From positions 647,148 to 711,147 of the forward strand of contig VXAZ01006320.1 in assembly GCA_013399875.1 (NCBI GenBank): a DNA stretch of 64,000 bases. The letters run 5' to 3'. Every line of letters starts with the position of its first letter. Position 1 is the stretch's first letter. Position numbers and translations under genes: made by a program. The notes beneath the pieces are model-generated. The model saw only the letters and a program-made list of their open reading frames with translations. It was not told where the DNA came from and did not search any database. Shown here piece by piece: positions 14,901 through 27,530 of this stretch. This stretch comes from Gymnorhina tibicen (Eukaryota > Chordata > Aves > Passeriformes > Artamidae).

Positions 14901-15459
14901 GCCATGTAAACTCTACATCCTGATTAGTTAAGATAGGTTAGCAGTGAATATTTACAGATGAGACACCTTCTCTCCCCATTTAAGTACATCAGAAGAACTG
15001 TCCTATGAATTGCAGCATCAAATCTCACTTATCTTAGGTAATCCAGAACCAGAATAACAAAACAGAAAATCTTTTTGATTCTCAATGTTCTACTAGTGGA
15101 AAATAAACCCAGATTTAGCAACTTATACTTAATGTGCAATTTGCTATAGTGATTGCAATTTGCCGTTCATCTCAGTTTCCCTTAAATTATTCTAAAGAAC
15201 TACTTGATGGCAGTCAGTTTTTCCCCAGTCGTGGCATGGCACAGCTGGAGCAGACACCCACTGTGGGAATCTTGAGTCTTCCTCCTCCAGAAATACAAAG
15301 GAATTCAACAAGATCTTCAGCTAAGATTCTTTTAAAAAGTAACCTGCCATGGCATAACTGTCCCCAAATGATCATGTAACAGGCAAAAGAGAGGGGAGAA
15401 AAGGGGTTTTGTAGTAGAAAGTGGTCACCAAAAAGTCCTTTTGGAATCTGCACTGGGAT
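11912..15459. other. Intergenic sequence, no gene supported
   Basis: AT-rich unique sequence without recognisable genes or repeats. The longest frame has about 100 codons (13815-14120, plus) and is not protein-like. Confidence 0.6.
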
Positions 15460-16270
15460 ATGTCCCACTTATATACAGAAATGATCTAGGAAAAAACCAT
15501 ATCATGTAATGACAGACTTTTCTGAGAAGCATAAATTAATCAGATTATTAAAGACAAAGATTGACCACAAAGAGCTGCCAAAATACTGAACAGAAGTGTT
15601 CTAAAAAGGCAGAGGGGGTACAGTGTAAGTAAAGCACCCCCCATGAGGAAAACCAACAACTTTACGCACACTGTGGGTAGTTTTGAGATGACAATCACCC
15701 CTTTGAAGCGAGGGCTTAGCATGGTAAGAGAACTGTGAAAACATCAGTTCATTGCTCATCAGTGGCCAGAAAGCAAATTTAATGGCATGACCAATAAGGA
15801 AAGGAATAGAGACCAAAGGGGATCATCATTATGCACCTGAACACGTTTATGGTGTGCCCACAGTTTGAATATGGCATTGTGTTCTGATGTGTCATTCCCC
15901 CCACCCCAAACTATCCCCAGAATCATCTAACAGAACTGTGAAATCTAGAGATAGGCATCAGACCCCTAAAAATCACAGGTAAAATAGTAAGTAAGGAATG
16001 ACATGAATACAAAAGCAAACAAGGGTGACATTAAAAAAAAAAACCGTTTCAGTAAGGCATAGATCTGTGGAATTCCTTGCCAAAGGATGTTATGAACACC
16101 AGAAGTTTATCTAGATGCAAAAAGTGACTGAACATGTGTGTGAGAAATAATCTATTCAGTATCACCATATCTAAAAGCACCACCTGTATCTGAGAAAGTC
16201 CCTGAGCAGTAATGGGGCTGGCTGGTCATCTGGTTTGTCAGGTCAGATGTTCTTCCAGCACAATCCCACT
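15460..16270 (+). repeat. Ancient CR1/L3-like LINE fragment
   Basis: Several landmarks appear in the order expected for the end of an old CR1/L3-type LINE. They are cagaaatgatctaggaaaaa near 15477-15495 (RT end), ggaaaggaatagagaccaaa near 15798, tttatggtgtgcccacagtt followed by tgaatatggcattgtgttct near 15846-15883, and tgtggaattccttgccaaag followed by gatgttatgaa near 16066-16096. The last part, about 16218-16262, resembles the gctagatggtcctctggtctg tail. Divergence is high and there is no open frame, so it is an old remnant. Ends are approximate. Confidence 0.8.
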
Positions 16271-18013
16271 TGTAGATCACATCAAAATACATGATCATTT
16301 TTATGTTGAGCCACTTACACTCTGACCCGTAAGATTAAAACATCCCCCACACCCCATCTGTGACACATTCCCTTTCTGTGACATTTGCATTTGCTGCCTT
16401 GCAGGTGCCACTTCCTGCCCTTCAAAGACAAACCAAACTACTTCTCAAACAGGGGGCTTAAACAGAAAAGGAGATAATATTTCCTGAAACCCAGCTTCTT
16501 ATGTTGCCCTGAATCCTCCTTCCAGGAAACAGTTAGCAAGCAAAAGAAAGACACACAACGCATCTCACTCGATCCCTGATTGCCAGTGCCAAAAGATGTC
16601 ACAATTTCCATCAAAACCCAAAGTCAGGGATCTTTTTCCACACAGCAGCAAAGCTTTTGTGAAGACCATCTAGCTTATTTCATTCAATGCCTCTCAGTCT
16701 CTGGGAAACGCTATAGTGAGCAAAGCAATTCTGAAGCCAACTTCTTCCTCTTGGGACAGTGTGCAGGCACCTGGCAAATCTCTCCATCCTTCTCCAGGGC
16801 AAGGGGAGTTTACACAGTCAATGCTACGTGGATTTCTTAAATCTGTCCACTCCCAGTCTACTTCCTTGGATGGATGAGAATTGCTGGATGAGAATTCTCT
16901 GCTAACTCAGCTAAGAACTGTGAAGAGCCATTCACAGTTTAGTGTCTGTTATCAGCATCACCTTTTGTGCTGTAGGCAATTCTTACTGTCTCCCCAGGTG
17001 AGTACAATATTGAATATGCTAAGTTGCTTCAAGGCAGTTCAGGCTGTCCAGGGTTTAAATAATCATTATTATTTAAATCATCATTTTTCAATAATAGGTC
17101 TTCTTAGTAAAGGCTAAAATCTAATCATGAAAATGAGGAACAATCATTAACAGAGTGTTTCAAAATCAGGCGACGCATTTGTGTCATTCACTTAGATGGT
17201 TTTAACTCTGTGCAGAGGCTCTGCTTTACCAATCACAAACACAAACCTTCAGTTACTGATACTACATCAGGGACACAACAAGCCCTTCCTTGCCCCAGAC
17301 CCCTCAGTCCTTGAGGGAATTCAAACATTACAGTTATTTCTAGACATTAAAGATTGAAAATGTTCAAAATTATGGTTTTTAATTTGGCAAAGTGAGAGAG
17401 ATGTTCTTGGATTGACACGAAAATAAAAAATGCCTTTGTTTTGTTAGCTGGGCTCAGGAACTGCCTCTTGCTTTCTCCTTGCCACACCACAGCATCATTC
17501 ACCACTGGGCAATGGCAGTGGCACTCAGAGCACTCCTGCTGCTGGAGGAGAGGGCACTCTGCCAGATAAATTTTCATATCCTCCACATGGCTGTTCTGCA
17601 GCACACAGAAAATAATTTCAAAGCATCCTAGGGAGAGTGGCCACTCTGAAGATGCTGAAAGATGCACTTCATTCCAGTAGAGAGACATTACTGCCAGCAA
17701 GAAAATACTGTACCTAACCTGAATAAAAGAGAAGCCATTACCGTAGAAGTAAAGAGGAGCTTTTGTCTCATATAGACTGTTTAAAAAAAGAAAAAAGCCG
17801 CATCTTGCATCATTACTGGCACTTGGAAGTACACAGTCAAAAAGCTAATATTGCTTGCTGGAAAAGCCCAGTGTAACAGTTTAAATGCGCATATACCTGA
17901 AGTATTTTTGAAATTAATAAATGGATTTCTATTTAGTTAAAGTATGAATATTATTCTCATAGGCATAGTATAATTTAAAAATACTTGACATAATCTCACA
18001 AAATGATTGCATC
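16271..18013. other. Intergenic sequence, no gene supported
   Basis: AT-rich unique sequence. The longest frame is 117 codons on the minus strand (17347-17700) and resembles nothing I know. Confidence 0.6.
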
Positions 18014-18102
18014 TGATCTGCTTTCTCACGCGAGTCGGACCGGTGCCTTATTATGCACCGGTATCTCGCATCAGCACGTTACAGTGTGACAAGGGCAGAT
18101 CA
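18014..18102. other. Nested inverted repeat (89-nt potential hairpin)
   Basis: Three stems nest. TGATCTGC (18014-18021) is the exact reverse complement of GCAGATCA (18095-18102). GCGAG (18030-18034) pairs with CTCGC (18065-18069). ACCGGTGC (18039-18046) pairs with GCACCGGT (18055-18062) around an 8-base AT-rich loop. TCAC (18026-18029) can also pair with GTGA (18086-18089). The core is CpG-rich in an AT-rich setting. It could be a structured RNA, a hairpin-type ancient repeat or a conserved regulatory element. Confidence 0.5.
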
Positions 18103-21100
18103 CTGCCCACAAGGACTCTTTGTCATGCCTCCTAGTGAAAAGGAGCCATAAAACTTTTAGAAAAGAGACATCATTGCATTCCTCCACAGGCAGGGAATTA
18201 CGCCTGTTTCAGACATGCTCCTGCATCCCAAAGAAGAAATATTCTGAACAGTAATAAATGACTGAAGGGTTATTCCAAGCCAGCATAATTAATTAGCTCA
18301 GAGCCTAAACACATCCCCAGCTGGCCCTAGGAGGTAGAGGAAGGATATAAAGGTGGTGTTCCCACTTGCACAGTTAGTCCTCAGTGTAATCTTGTCATTG
18401 GGTTGCAAGGCGCTGCTCACGAGAGTGGTGTAGGAGATAAAACTCGCAGGTGGAGAGGGAGAGGAAAGCATACGTGAGTCTGAAGCCAGCAGCTGCTCTG
18501 CCTGCAAATCTGCACCTCGATATGCTACAATTTAGTATGCTGTGGGCTGGGTAAGCGCTTTCTGGGACATAGGTGAAGCCAACATGAAACCTGAGACTGT
18601 GCCAAGGTCAATGTGGCACGCTGTGACGAGTGAGACTATTGTGCTTAGCCTTTCTGAGGATTTCTTTTTTTTTTTTCTGTAGGTGAATGCCTGGGAAACA
18701 GAAACCAAATCCTCATTAAGTCTGTAGGCACTTTTGCTGACAGCAGCTCCTATTTAACTCTCAGCCCTCTGTCCCCTATTCTGATACCCTCAGGCTTCCC
18801 TTAAGAGATGAATGTTTCATTGCTCTCCAGTGACAGGCCCTCAATCCCACAGCTGTCACCAGCTGGTGGAGCAGCTCCACCTCTGTCAAATCGCACACTC
18901 CACCCTGGAGGTTACAAAATTCCATCTGAAGGAGCCTGTGAGAGCTCCCTCCTTCCACCGAGAGGAGCAGCTCGAAGGTTTCTGCTGAGGCCACGGCTAG
19001 TGTGTCGTCTAAAGCTTTTTGCATTTATAAGATACGAACCCTGTGAAAGGTGTGTCTAATGAAGATTTGGCCTCCCCTGTCCCTAACCAAAAAGGTATCC
19101 AAAATAAATCCAAGTAATGCTCATTTACAGGGCAGAACATGGGGATCTAATGATACATAAAAGATGAAGAGCAAACAAGCACAAAGATAATTATCCTGAT
19201 TCTAGCCCCCTCTCTTCATTTTCTGTTAAAGCAACAAGCCAGATGTGGTCGTGCAAAAAAACCCCACAGCCAGTCTGTTCTTCTGAAGCACGCACAGTTT
19301 TCCCCTTCTCATGTAAAACTACTGGCAAATATTTTTGTTTCTCCATGACCCAATTTCTACCTCCTCCACAACTTAGGATATTTTGGCAGATGCCTGTAAT
19401 TTTTATGAATTAAGGTAAATGTCAGAAGGAAAGCTGCTCCTCCCATTCCTCTCAAAGAGCTGGAAATAAAACCCCATGTCTAAGGTTATAAAGCTCAACT
19501 CTCCATTTTGAAAAATTGCTAGAACAAGTTTGCTTAGCAGCTCTACATTAAAAAATGTTTCCAGAAGAGTTTGTGAATTTCCTCAAACTAAATCAAAGAC
19601 CAACACAAGCTACATCCCAATATCGTTTTTGCAAATGCTTTTTCCCATAGCAGCCTCAGTCTGCACACTCATTTTAACACCAGTGCCTTAATATTTTATA
19701 CTTTTTCAAATAGACTTGTTACTGTAGAATTCACGAAACAGAATTTTTAAAGCCAAGCTGGCTGCAAGCTGAACTAACTGTATTGCATTGATCCCAAACC
19801 TCAGGAAGGGTAAGGAAAGAAAACTACTTCATGGTTGGAGGTGCAAAACTACAGAAATAGGTGTAACTTCATAACCATTCTTAGGAGTCTCATGGGGCAG
19901 AGATGGGCTCTCTCACATCAGCCCCACTTTTTTTTCTTTTTCTAGTTTTCCTCCAAGCCAGTTATTGCTCCACAAAATGCAAGGAAAAAGGCTTTCTCCA
20001 GAACTTTGTATACCTTAACTATTTGTCCCTTACAGGCAGCAGTTTTCTCACTCTGAGTATTTTCTGAGATCCGTAACAGCCCCCTTCTGATGCCTGCAAA
20101 TGGCCTGACTTCGGCTCCTTTTTATTATGAGGGATAAAAGCCTTTGCAATGGGGAAAAGAGGAAATGTTAAAAGACATAAATGTTTCCCCAGACAATGTG
20201 ATGGGACAGAAGGGCACTGAGCCAACCCAGTATTACAGCTCTGCAAGTTACCTGGGGGTTTTTCTTCCCTTCTGTCCTTAACATAGTAAACCTTATATGG
20301 AGCCCTTGATTTGGAGGTCTCGGAGGAAATGACCAGTTTGGGGTCCCTCAAGACACTATAGGGGGACAAATTATTAGAGCAATGACATATCTTTTTTCTA
20401 CATAACTGTAGAACATACATAACTTCTAAATGCTTTCAAAGAACAGAGATCGTATTTTGAAATATAACACACTTTGAAATTCTCATTTAATAGTGTTGGG
20501 CTACAACTTCTGAAAAAAACCCAGTGAGTCTGCAATACCAGATGAACACTTCTAGTCTCAAGATTAATTATGTTAATGGTCTAAGCAAAACTAATCTCCT
20601 CTAACCCAGACAAATTAGTGTTTCTGTGTGGCTCATTAATCCCTGCTTCTTCATCTGAAGAGGCCATGTTGCATAGTACCAATATATGCAAAAGAACAGC
20701 GTGCCAGGAATATCTCAGATTGGAAGTGCTGAAAACTGTAGAAGCATTACCTGGTTTGATCTAGACATCTAAGGTAGCATTTTGTGCTCTATCCACCTTT
20801 CATTTATCCATGACTCCCCCCTGCCAGTTTAAAGAAGCCTGGAGTATACCACCAAATGCTGTGATGTTCTGCAATCCCATTGAGAATAGAAACAGAAATT
20901 TAATGAAAAGCTGTGTACTGCACCTTTCATCAGAGAAAGCTGCTGCCACCATGACAAAAGAAGAAGGAACCACCATCTGTAAATCTAATGACCTTGGCAC
21001 TGACATTCATTCATTAATAATAGTTAAGGATCATCTTGGTGACGGACCTTTATGTATGGTTTCAGTCAAAGGAGACAACTGAAGAAACTTTTTCTTAACC

Positions 21101-22424
21101 CTTTCAGTCTTTCTTCAGAGGTTGGACTGTCCTGTCCCTGCCAGCTCACCCAGGTACAACCCCTTGAGCAAAGGAGCAGCCCAGCACTGAGATCAGGTTC
21201 ACCTCCAGCCAACTGCTGCCCACGCTGTGCCTGGGTTATACTCCTCAGCTGTCAGTACCAATGCAAGCAACAAGCATGGGACCACAAAGTTACAGTATAA
21301 TTAAGTTACGCTTGTGGTAATTCTCAGTTTAAAATGACTTTACTCCTCTCTCAAGGTATTTGATCCCTGAGGCCTGAAATTCTCAGTGTGGGTGCCACCG
21401 CTTGCAAATCAATTGTTACTGTCAGGTATTATATTGATTCCTGTGGTGCAGTGCCTATGAGCAGAAGCAAAAATGCCAATTTCAATTACTAAGCAAAACA
21501 GAAGATTTCTTTGTGATTAGATGACAAGAGGAAGATTACCACTAGCTACATTCTGGGGAAGAAAAAAAAAAATCCAATGTCCTTACTTGGCAAAAAGGAC
21601 AGAAACCTATATAGATTTCTGCACTAGGTATATCCAACTACATTGTTCATTTTTCCACATTGTTGAAATAAATGATAAAAATACATATAAAGACAAAAAA
21701 TATATATATTATATATATACACACAGTTATGCCATAACATACCCATCTGAATCAATTCAGACCAGAGGGAGAAGTGTAACAGGGTGATTTTCCCTTGAAC
21801 TTCCCTGTGCTACACAAATTTTGGTGAATCAACCACATTCTTTTAATGCCTTCCATCATCTCTGTGCCATCACTGGCATCACTGAATTTAGCCTGACAAA
21901 GCACTTCCATGTGGGAAGCGTATCTCATTGTATGGCCTGGAGATGAGTGGAGCTGAAAGAATGGGTCCAAGAAAAACACGGCTGGGTGCCCTTTGGCAAA
22001 GAGGAGAACCATGTCTTCAGGCCTCTGATGTCACCCTCTCCCAAAGGTCAACCCACACTAGAAGAACCACATCATCTCCTGGCAAAGAACCGAAGAAAAA
22101 TTTCTTTTTTCTCCCCATGTTTCGGTCACTTCTCCCACTGACATTTTTTCAGCCCTAGCTGTGCCAGCAGTGATGACCTTCCCTTCAGAACCCTCTTTCC
22201 CAGTGTCTGGGCTCAAAGGACTGTGTTGCACCGTGCAACACACTGACCGCTGCAATGAGCCATCAGCCAGCCCTGACAATGGCAGTGACAGTGCCACCCC
22301 CAGAGGAGGGGACAGCAGAGGTACAGACTGGGACAAAGCCTCCCTGCCTTTGGCCCAGTGGGCACTGTTTCCATTGCCATGTGCAGATGTGCACAGGGCT
22401 GTTCATCTCCCTGTGCCTCTGGGC
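18103..22424. other. Intergenic sequence, no gene supported
   Basis: Unique-looking sequence between the hairpin and the CpG block. The longest frame is 133 codons on the minus strand (20019-20420), without recognisable similarity. The short AT repeat at 21700-21725 is the only element I can name. Confidence 0.6.
21700..21725. repeat. AT/AC microsatellite
   Basis: tatatatattatatatatac followed by acaca, a short alternating repeat. Confidence 0.85.
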
Positions 22425-22700
22425 CCGGCCGGCCTGCAGCCGGGACGTGGCTACCACCCCCGCAGGCCTGGCTCTCACAGAGGTGACAGCTACCGGAGAT
22501 ATTTCCTGTCTGTGGTTTAACCTGCCTGGGGTAGGCCTGTATGGGCCGCAGCTGGGCTTCCTCCCCCCGCCTCGAGAAATCTCAGCTGCGCCACAGTGGG
22601 CGGATTGAGGCCGTGTGGGGTGGCAGTGCTGGAGTCACCCGCGGCCTACTGACCACAGGAGCGGTGCGTGGGCAAGGAACAGAGCGCACACACTGCAGCG
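22425..22700. promoter_or_regulatory. CpG-dense block (CpG-island-like)
   Basis: About 18 CG dinucleotides in 276 bp, with high G+C, between flanks of ordinary CpG-poor sequence. Examples are gggcccggccggcctgcagc at the left and cacccgcggcc near the right. In birds such blocks often mark promoters. There is no recognised gene start nearby, so it may be the promoter of an unannotated transcript, a distal regulatory element or a GC-rich repeat. Confidence 0.35.
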
Positions 22701-25700
22701 GGGATGTCCTCTAGGTTCTTGACATGGTGACATCTGCAGTCCCTGTCCTTGGCTCACGTGCCATACCACAAGCTTTTTCTATCATCTCCTGTTTCTTGGG
22801 GGAAAGGGACACTGTTCCTGCATCTTGACCGTAGTACTGGTGAGAGTGGGCTAAGCAGCAAGATGCAAGAAAGGCTGCAGGGCATCATGCAGGGAAGAAG
22901 ACCCACTCAATTTCATGTTTTCTCTTCTGTGGAAGGGGAGGTAGGGAAAGCAAGAGAAAAGCAGGCTGGATATGCTTCAGCTCTTATTAAGAGAAAGGAT
23001 ACTCCAGGCTGCTTTCAGCAGCTTCTGATTCAGCTCAGAGCACAGCTGCAGGGGACACAAAGCAGTGCTGTGAAGGGCAACATCTGAGGCACAAGAGATA
23101 CAGAATACAATCTGTACACCCTCAGACTTTCTCTTACTCTACACTCCCCTAGCCCTCCTTCTTCAGTTTAGTCAATATATTCCTGGCTAGAAGTCAGTGC
23201 ATGAGAGGAAAAGGAGAATTATTTTTTTTCCCTGCAGTATGACTTCCTTTTTAAAAACAACATTGCTTTTTTGGTCTAGCAACATCAACACGGTACACTG
23301 TTAATGACACACATAGGAAAAAAACCATTCTTTTCATGCCATTTCAGACCCTTGTGCTGCTCCTTGTACCATAGTACAGTTGTTGAAGAATTGCTGTACA
23401 GAGTTGAAGTTGTTTCTGAGATTGTTAAAGCTAAAGGAACATTTTCCTGAATCCACTTTGCAGAAAAATTATGTGCAGGAAGTTTGTTTAGAGATCTAGA
23501 GAAATCTGCAATTAGACATTAATTTTTCCATTGAATGTAAAAACTGGGCTAAGATTGTTTACAAACTCCACTGCTTCTTGGGCAGAGCGCAGCAGTCCCC
23601 TGTCAAGGGAGAAGGGTTCAGCAAGAGCTCCCCAATTTCACAGGCAGTGCTAGGAGAACACATAACCAATTTGGACCCAAGTGGTTCAGCTACTGGACTT
23701 TGACATCAACTGTCTGCAAGAGTGGAGCTGGAACAACTGCCATCCCTCTAAACCAAGAGGCAGGGCTTCTATGGTTTGGGAACATCAGTCCCTCTTCCAT
23801 AGCCCAGCACCAACCAGCCTAAGGAACAGTTTTTGGAGAGGGTCTTGAATGAGGCTTTACTGTTGTCTAGACTTTGCTCTGTGGAAAGCTAAGCAGGTGA
23901 GGATGAGAAAAGTTAGATAAGTGCCAGATGCTCTGGAAAATTCTACCTTTGAGGTCTGCAGTCAGTATTACAAAAATTTGAAGAGGCCTTGGCAAGTGCT
24001 TAAAAAACCCCATTTCCTAAGCTGATCTGAAGTCATGCTTTATGTCAGCATATAATCAAGTATTCTTGCAAAACTGAACTTCTAGTCAAAGTCACTTTTC
24101 AGGTAGAGCCTGAGAAATAAGCATTTTCAAAAAGCAAACATCGCAGTTGATATTAGGGTTTCCTTTCATCAAAACAACTTTCAATTGCCAGAAATATGGT
24201 TTATTGGCTGCATATCACACAAACAAACAATCAAGAGAATGGACTTTGTTACTGAGGGGATTTAGAAGGCTTCAAAATTGGATGCAAAGCTAGTTAAAAT
24301 CCTTACCACATAGGCATCGCCAATTCTCCACGCACATGAACACCAGTTGTGCAGTCATAAGGGCCAACTGGCTGAGAGAAAGTATAAGACAGCATTCCAC
24401 TTTTGCAGGAATATTTGCTTCAGAGGCACAATATGTTCTCCTGACAAGGAGGGATTATACTACACATGATTAGGAGTATCTCCTTGCAGCTCTCATAAAA
24501 ATTGGTCTCTGACAGCACCAGAGTTGTTTAATAGCACTTGACATATTAGAAGCACACACAGTATTAGAGAGAGTGTAACAGTCTTGAATAAATAATCTGT
24601 GTAGCTTTATCAGTGAGCAAACACTGCAGATGCACCAGAATCTTTATACAACACGCTTCACATATGTGAGCGAGAATAATATTTTCAAATCCTCTCTCAG
24701 CTGTGACATCTTCTTGTAAGATGGACGTGCCTAATATTGGTGGAAAACACTTTTGCCAAGGGAAAAGGCTCCTCCTCTGATAAGCTTGAGTTTTAATGGG
24801 GTGAACAATCCTCATTCATAGCATAGTCTGCACTTGTCCCCATCTATATTAGTTTAACTGTTAGATATTGGGCAGTATGTTTTCAGGCGCTCCCACTCTC
24901 AAGGTCATATGGCTTCAAGCAAACTCCATTAGGGAGACATTTGCAAGGCTGAGTGAATCAGAATTCTTGCCTAAAGACCTGCACATTTCCTGTTTCACAT
25001 GCATGCATTGGCAGGTTCAAGACATGCAGGATATAAAGGCAAAGCAGTCCACTCTGCTTTCCCAATTTCACTTGGAAACGCTCCATTTAGCAGGACTCAA
25101 ACATATTTCCTTTAGCCTAAGGACAGCCTTGAGTCTGTGTCTACCCTAGAAGATTAGGATTTATTTTCTAGGGCCACATAGGAAATATCCTCAGTTCATG
25201 ATCCTTGTGATGGCCAGGCTTGCTGTAGACTGTAGCACTTCATATTGATAAAATTGATATCTGCACTGGAATCCTTGATGCACTAAGGAGCAAATTTACC
25301 CACCTGACCTACAGCCAGCCAAAAATTAAAATATGGTGAAAGGATGTGAATAGGATACCACTCAGTGAAAGACGCAGCTTTTCAACACAAAGGCTCGCTC
25401 CGTAATAACACTTCTTGGGTGAATATCACGAGTTGGAGTTCAGACTGGATGAAGATGATACAAAATTTACAAAAAATTCAAATGTCTTTTTTAAACTTAT
25501 TACAGAGATGACTCAGAGCATTCTGGCATGGGTTAAGGAATGCCCCAGCCTGAACTTTGTAACCTGGCAATTGACTAAACTGCATCAAAAACTGAATCAT
25601 GAAATGTTCAAACTGTAGCTCTCCGGTTGTTTCGTAACACCAACCATCTAATGGTGAGCTGCCCTTGGATCCTCACGGGAGATGTGTTGGCTCATCATTA

Positions 25701-26364
25701 GCTTGGAGAGGGGCACTGTAAGGTGTGCCAGAGGTTTATACCTGATCTACCCGGGCAAGTCAGCCAAGGCACTTACACAGAAGGTCAATAGCCCTTGGAA
25801 ATATTACCTTGCACTCCAGAAGACATGCTGATACTCTTGTGTGCAGTCACATGAGCTCAGTCTGGGCTGGAATAGCACAGGAAAACTCCACCATGATGAG
25901 TGAGTGCATGCCTGAGCCCACTCCTACCAAGCCAGGCTGGGAGCCCCAGCACCGCACTCCCTGGTGCTACCAGCGAAGGGAAGCCTTTCCAGTTCAGATC
26001 CTAAAACTGTAAGACAGTGCCTGCAAGTCAAGAGATTGAAACACTTCTGTACTTGTGGGCATCATCCACAGGGAGAAGAGCCTGCACTCCAGTTGACAGA
26101 GCACTGCCTGTGCAGTGTCGCAGGAGCAAGGGCAACAGTACGTTCTTCTCCAAGTCGACTGGCTGAGCAGCACTATGGCCCTTGCTTTCGGATTCTCCAG
26201 CCCCAGGGGTGCATTGAATGCCATTCTGCCAATAAGAGTCCTCTAAGTGAAAAGAAAAATCCAGTTTCTCCTTTGCCTTGCCCTGCTGGCCTCCTCTCCA
26301 CGCTGCTCAGTAATGCAGTGGGACGCTCTTTGAAGGCCAGCTGCTCCTTGACAGCCAGTGACAT

Positions 26365-26545
26365 GATTTACATTTCTATGGCACATTTCACACTAATGGT
26401 TACCAAAGGACATTTCAAAAGGTCTTTCACAGAGAAAGTCTTATACCTGAGCTATGATAAAACACTGCAGCACTTAGGTATCTCACAGTAACCTTATGAC
26501 AAGCAGCAGAGATGAGTATTAAAGGTGGCTACAAAGGGAACTTGG
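26365..26545. repeat. Possible ancient MIR/L2-type tail
   Basis: tttctatggcacatttcaca, then aaaggacatttcaaaagg, then ctcacagtaaccttatgac and gatgagtatta. This follows the order of a widespread amniote repeat tail (tatagcacctttcat, aaagcactttacaaa, ctcacaacacccctatgag, tattatta), but with much divergence. Confidence 0.35.
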
Positions 26546-27477
26546 AAAGATGAGTGCAGCTTCTCACATTGGTTCCAGCCAGAACATCTGAACCAATATC
26601 CTCCCAATTCTTACAAAGGGTGGCACAGAGGTCTCAGTAGCTACAAGATTTTCTGTCTCAGACGATAATGTGTCCTGAGACAAAAATCATACAGAGAAAC
26701 TGGAATTAGTAATAAATCCAAAATAAATAAGTTCCACTTACTGGGTCAGTCCTCACCACAACCTATCATAAGCCTATGTCTTCCCTTCAGCATACACTTT
26801 AATCAGGCTCGTAATGACTTGTGAGAGTCCAACCCAGCTCAAGGCAACATGTCTGGAAGTAGAGGGCTAATCCTCTGCTGATGTACACCAACGAGATGTC
26901 TCTGGAGTGATGAAGTGGGAGCAATTTACAGCAGCTGAGAATGTGTCACATAAGGCAATCAGACTTAAAAGAAATGTGATGGCAAGGGTCCTAAACATTT
27001 TCAAAACACTGCTGCCAGAATACATCTCGGTGTACAAAACCCTTCTTTGAGAAGTTGTCAGAGACCCAGATGGGTTACTGGCTTGTTCTGTCCTTCCTGG
27101 AACACCGTGCATCGCGCTCCTTTCCAGTTATTATTATTCCTGTACCCAACTGTGAGGCGTCTCTGGTATGACATCATCCCCAACACTTGGGGGGATGAGA
27201 TTGGCCAAATATTTTGCTGAGCTTTCTTTCCCTCCCTGCCTTGGTAGCTAAAACTTCAGCTTAAAAGTTTTATTTTTCATTATGTCTTTGAAACAAGGAG
27301 TTTAAAACCAGACAGAAAAACAACCTGCAAAAGGCAATTAATAAAACACACCAGCGGTCCCAAAACTGTTCAGAATTCTTCATTCAGCAATGCATTGAGA
27401 CAGAACCACAGCAAAGCTACTAAATAACATGTGACAAAGCAAAACCCAGGAAAAGGCAAAATAATAACTTGTGGTTT

Positions 27478-27530
27478 TTAGCATCTTTTATCCAAAGTGC
27501 TTTGCAGCCATACATGCATATTATATAGGG
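27478..27530. repeat. Possible ancient MIR/L2-type tail, short
   Basis: tagcatcttttatccaaagt gctttgcagcc resembles the tagcgcctttcatccaaagcgctttaca motif of ancient amniote repeats. It is only about 40 bp, so this is a weak call. Confidence 0.3.

Noticed and set aside
25964..26491. 175-codon open frame on the plus strand
   Set aside because: No domain, no similarity I can recall and no splice context. It overlaps a possible ancient repeat tail at its end.
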